6,400 nucleotides of DNA from Firmicutes bacterium UBA5473 (lineage in GTDB: Bacteria > Bacillota > DTU084): NCBI GenBank assembly GCA_002427165.1, contig DIQB01000127.1, forward strand, positions 1 through 6,400. The letters are read 5' to 3'. Made by a program: the position numbers and the translations under genes. Of this stretch, positions 4,888 through 6,400 are shown in pieces. Under the pieces are notes generated by a model. It had not been told where the DNA came from. It did no database searches and saw only the letters and a program-made list of their open reading frames with translations. The first letter of the stretch is position 1, and each line of letters opens with the position of its first letter.

Positions 4888-5256
4888 TTACGAAAGATCC
4901 TCTTTTTTTTCGCGCCAGTGGCGGGTGATCCCCAAAATCATATGTCTGCGGATAATACCCAGGTTATTGAAAATCCTAATAGAGAAAGCAACTGTGGCTC
5001 CTAGCACCAGATCCACGCCTAGTTTTCCACCTAGGTAAGTCAGGGCGATGGCAAGGAGAATGTTTGTGAAAAAACCACTGATGAAGACTGCATTATCGAA
5101 GTTATGATCTAAAGCGGCCCGCACCCCGCCGAAGACAGAGTCCATGGCAGCGAGAATCCCCACAGCCATATAGTTACTGTAGGCGATGGGCAAAGAGATC
5201 TGCCAACCCACCCCAATGAGGATACCGATAAGAAGGCCCAAAATGGGTAGCCACAT
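4888..5256 (-). CDS. sbp: Small basic protein Sbp, DUF1290 membrane protein
   Basis: This 122-residue membrane protein belongs to the small basic protein family found beside division genes in Bacillota; its biochemical role is not established. It begins MWLPILGLLIGILIG, as is typical, and has hydrophobic segments at about 2-18, 28-45, 57-77 and 80-97. Family hallmarks are YSNYMAVGILAAMDSVFGGVRAAL (26-49), VFISGFFTNILLAI (57-70), GVDLVLG (80-86) and RIFNNLGIIRR (94-104). The tail is basic with RHWREKKED. The frame is open to 5292, but the ATG at 5256-5254 has AGGGAGG seven bases upstream and gives the family's N-terminus. The upstream DUF881 stop codon is only 13 bases away and overlaps this Shine-Dalgarno by one base, so the two are coupled. 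Identity is firm. Confidence 0.94.
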   Translation of the reverse strand: MWLPILGLLIGILIGVGWQISLPIAYSNYMAVGILAAMDSVFGGVRAALDHNFDNAVFISGFFTNILLAIALTYLGGKLGVDLVLGATVAFSIRIFNNLGIIRRHMILGITRHWREKKEDLS

Positions 5257-5269
5257 AGCCGTTCCTCCC

Positions 5270-5959
5270 TTAGTGTTGCTTCTCCTGTGCATAACGGAAC
5301 CTGATGGTCCCTTTGTAAGGAGGCATAATAATATTGTCCTTCTGAGCGATGGTGATCTGAATCCCCCAGGGCCGCATGGGCTCTAGCACTCCCCCACGCA
5401 TCTCAAGGGAAGTTTTTAGGACATCAGGATCACCAATCGCCAGCACCTCAAAGGGAGGTGTCACCCGGGTGGAGTTCACCAAAATCGTGGGGCCAGCGCA
5501 GCGGATCTCAGAGGTGGAGATCAAGCGTTGCCCATTGATGGACACAGCCTCTGCCCCTGCTGCATAGAGCTCATTGACCACCAGCAGCAGATCCTCGTAG
5601 TGGATCAGATACATATCAGTGTCACTATCATCCTTGCCCTTGAGCTTGCTGTCATCTAAAGTGAGGATAATGCCAGGGCCTGTAAGGGACGTGAGACCAC
5701 CCAAAGTTCTGAGCTTGCGCAGCTCCTCAACTAAACCTTTAGAATCTCTCTCGTTGGCTTTAGCTAGCTGCTCCCGGAGTTTGTCAATCTCCCGCTCCAG
5801 TAGCTGCCGCTGCTCTTCAGACTGTTTGTATAGCTCAGCGAGAGCTTCCGATCTCCCCATAGAGGCAGGGCCTTTAGCCTGCTGTGTGCGCAGTTGCGCC
5901 ACAAGAAAGATCCCCAGCAAAATACAAACCAACGCAATTGATACTTGCCAGTTGCGCAC
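5270..5959 (-). CDS. DUF881 family membrane-anchored protein (YlxW/YlxX-like)
   Basis: The protein belongs to the DUF881 group that accompanies divIB and sbp in Bacillota; its function is unknown, but the setting suggests a division or envelope role. It has 229 residues: an N-terminal anchor at about 6-23 (VSIALVCILLGIFLVAQL), a charged coiled coil at about 39-85 (EEQRQLLEREIDKLREQL) and the extracytoplasmic DUF881 domain at about 86-225. That domain shows LTGPGIILTLDDS (92-104), DLLLVVNELYAAGAEAVSINGQRL (123-146), GPTILVN (156-162) and PPFEVLAIGDP (168-178). Two GTG starts compete. GTG 5959-5957 has a strong AGGGAGGAGGGG six bases upstream and is chosen. GTG 5980-5978 would overlap the ftsQ stop as GTGA but has no Shine-Dalgarno. 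Bacillus has two such genes here (ylxW, ylxX); this locus has one. Confidence 0.92.
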   Translation of the reverse strand: MRNWQVSIALVCILLGIFLVAQLRTQQAKGPASMGRSEALAELYKQSEEQRQLLEREIDKLREQLAKANERDSKGLVEELRKLRTLGGLTSLTGPGIILTLDDSKLKGKDDSDTDMYLIHYEDLLLVVNELYAAGAEAVSINGQRLISTSEIRCAGPTILVNSTRVTPPFEVLAIGDPDVLKTSLEMRGGVLEPMRPWGIQITIAQKDNIIMPPYKGTIRFRYAQEKQH

Positions 5960-5965
5960 CAGCTT

Positions 5966-5977
5966 CCCCTCCTCCCT
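5966..5977 (-). promoter_or_regulatory. Shine-Dalgarno that sets the DUF881 GTG start
   Basis: AGGGAGGAGGGG on the minus strand ends six bases before GTG 5959-5957 and just follows the ftsQ stop codon. The competing GTG at 5980 could still be used by reinitiation through its four-base GTGA overlap, adding seven residues. Confidence 0.6.
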
Positions 5978-6400
5978 CACCTGAGCACCGGACTTTTCGG
6001 GGCACGCAGGTCCAATAACCTCCCTGCTTTATCAGCCAGCTCCCCTGTGAGTGTGCTCAAAACTGCTGCTTTCTCATTTAACTGGTCTGCAGGCCCCCAC
6101 CATACCTCCACCCTGGAGAGGGTAAGAAGAATAATGTTTTTTGGATCTTCAACACTAACCTCTGCAATCTGATGGCTCAAATCCTCGCCCAAAGCTCCAC
6201 AGATAGCAGTAGCATCAGCAATTTGGGGCTGCTCAAGTTTCGCGCCTGTCCGCACATAGCTGGGGCTTTGCCCTGTGATCAAGGGCAATTCCACTGGCTG
6301 GTTGTCCCCCAATACCCCCAGCACATAAGCACTCTTATCCAGCTCCAAAAAAGAGCCACCATAGGAGAGAATGGCAACTGGGGCGGCACTAGCAAGCCAG
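5977..6400 (-). CDS. ftsQ: Cell division protein FtsQ/DivIB, C-terminal part (5' end outside window)
   Basis: FtsQ/DivIB is a single-pass division protein whose extracytoplasmic part works in the FtsQ-FtsL-FtsB complex that activates septal wall synthesis. The frame is open to the right edge, so only the last 140 residues are seen. They begin WLASAAPVAILSYGGSFLELD. The pattern of hydrophobic beta strand, PVAI, GGSF-L-LD and, after a variable segment, LPLITGQ (about 38-44) is that of the FtsQ beta domain just after POTRA. Later strands include NIILLTLSRVEVWWGP (about 87-102) and a C-terminal helix (QLNEKAAVLSTLTGELADKAG) with LDLRAPKSPVLR at the end. Sequence similarity in this family is low, so position upstream of DUF881 and sbp carries much of the weight. 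The next gene begins 17 bases downstream. Confidence 0.85.
   Translation of the reverse strand, partial: WLASAAPVAILSYGGSFLELDKSAYVLGVLGDNQPVELPLITGQSPSYVRTGAKLEQPQIADATAICGALGEDLSHQIAEVSVEDPKNIILLTLSRVEVWWGPADQLNEKAAVLSTLTGELADKAGRLLDLRAPKSPVLR

Noticed and set aside
1..6400. Mobile elements, CRISPR repeats or signs of recent transfer
   Set aside because: No transposase, direct-repeat array, attachment-like duplication or abrupt composition change was seen; the window is a coherent chromosomal core cluster.

Overview
The window is a piece of the division and cell wall (dcw) gene cluster of an endospore-forming member of the Bacillota, running directly into the sporulation sigma-factor genes. 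Every supported gene lies on the minus strand, so the biological order runs from right to left: ftsQ/divIB (3' part only), a DUF881 protein, the small basic protein Sbp, ftsZ, spoIIGA, sigE, sigG, spoIIR, and a 65-residue orphan gene. The sporulation genes fix the lifestyle. The base composition looks intermediate (near half G+C by eye), and ftsA is absent from its usual Bacillus position between sbp and ftsZ. Together with spoIIR sitting behind sigG, this suggests a clostridial-type (Peptococcaceae-like or deeper) lineage rather than Bacillus. That placement is inference.

Right part (about 4823-6400): ftsQ/divIB, DUF881 and sbp are tightly packed membrane-protein genes with gaps of 17 and 13 bases. 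A 65-base gap before ftsZ holds a very good match to a sigma-H promoter, so ftsZ probably gets extra transcription at the onset of sporulation, when polar septation needs it.

Middle (about 1962-3766): ftsZ is followed after 61 bases by spoIIGA, the membrane aspartic protease, and then by sigE, its pro-sigma substrate. A strong intrinsic terminator begins one base after the sigE stop codon and closes this transcript.

Left part (1-1961): a perfect-consensus sigma-F promoter precedes sigG. spoIIR overlaps or nearly overlaps the end of sigG and so appears to share that promoter. The two genes form a forespore transcription unit: SpoIIR is the forespore-made secreted signal that triggers SpoIIGA to cleave pro-sigma-E in the mother cell, and sigma-G is the late forespore sigma factor. 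A small unrecognised gene with a possible sporulation promoter follows, and then a 13-bp perfect hairpin that probably ends transcription.

The locus therefore carries the whole septum-to-mother-cell signalling circuit in about 5 kb: FtsZ for the septum, SpoIIR the signal, SpoIIGA the protease, pro-sigma-E the target and sigma-G the next step. I see no mobile element, CRISPR array, RNA gene or clearly novel system. The most interesting points are the regulatory sites, the sigG-spoIIR coupling, the missing ftsA, the altered catalytic motif of SpoIIGA and the orphan gene. Several starts were moved downstream of the longest open frame because strong Shine-Dalgarno sequences point to internal GTG, TTG or ATG codons.
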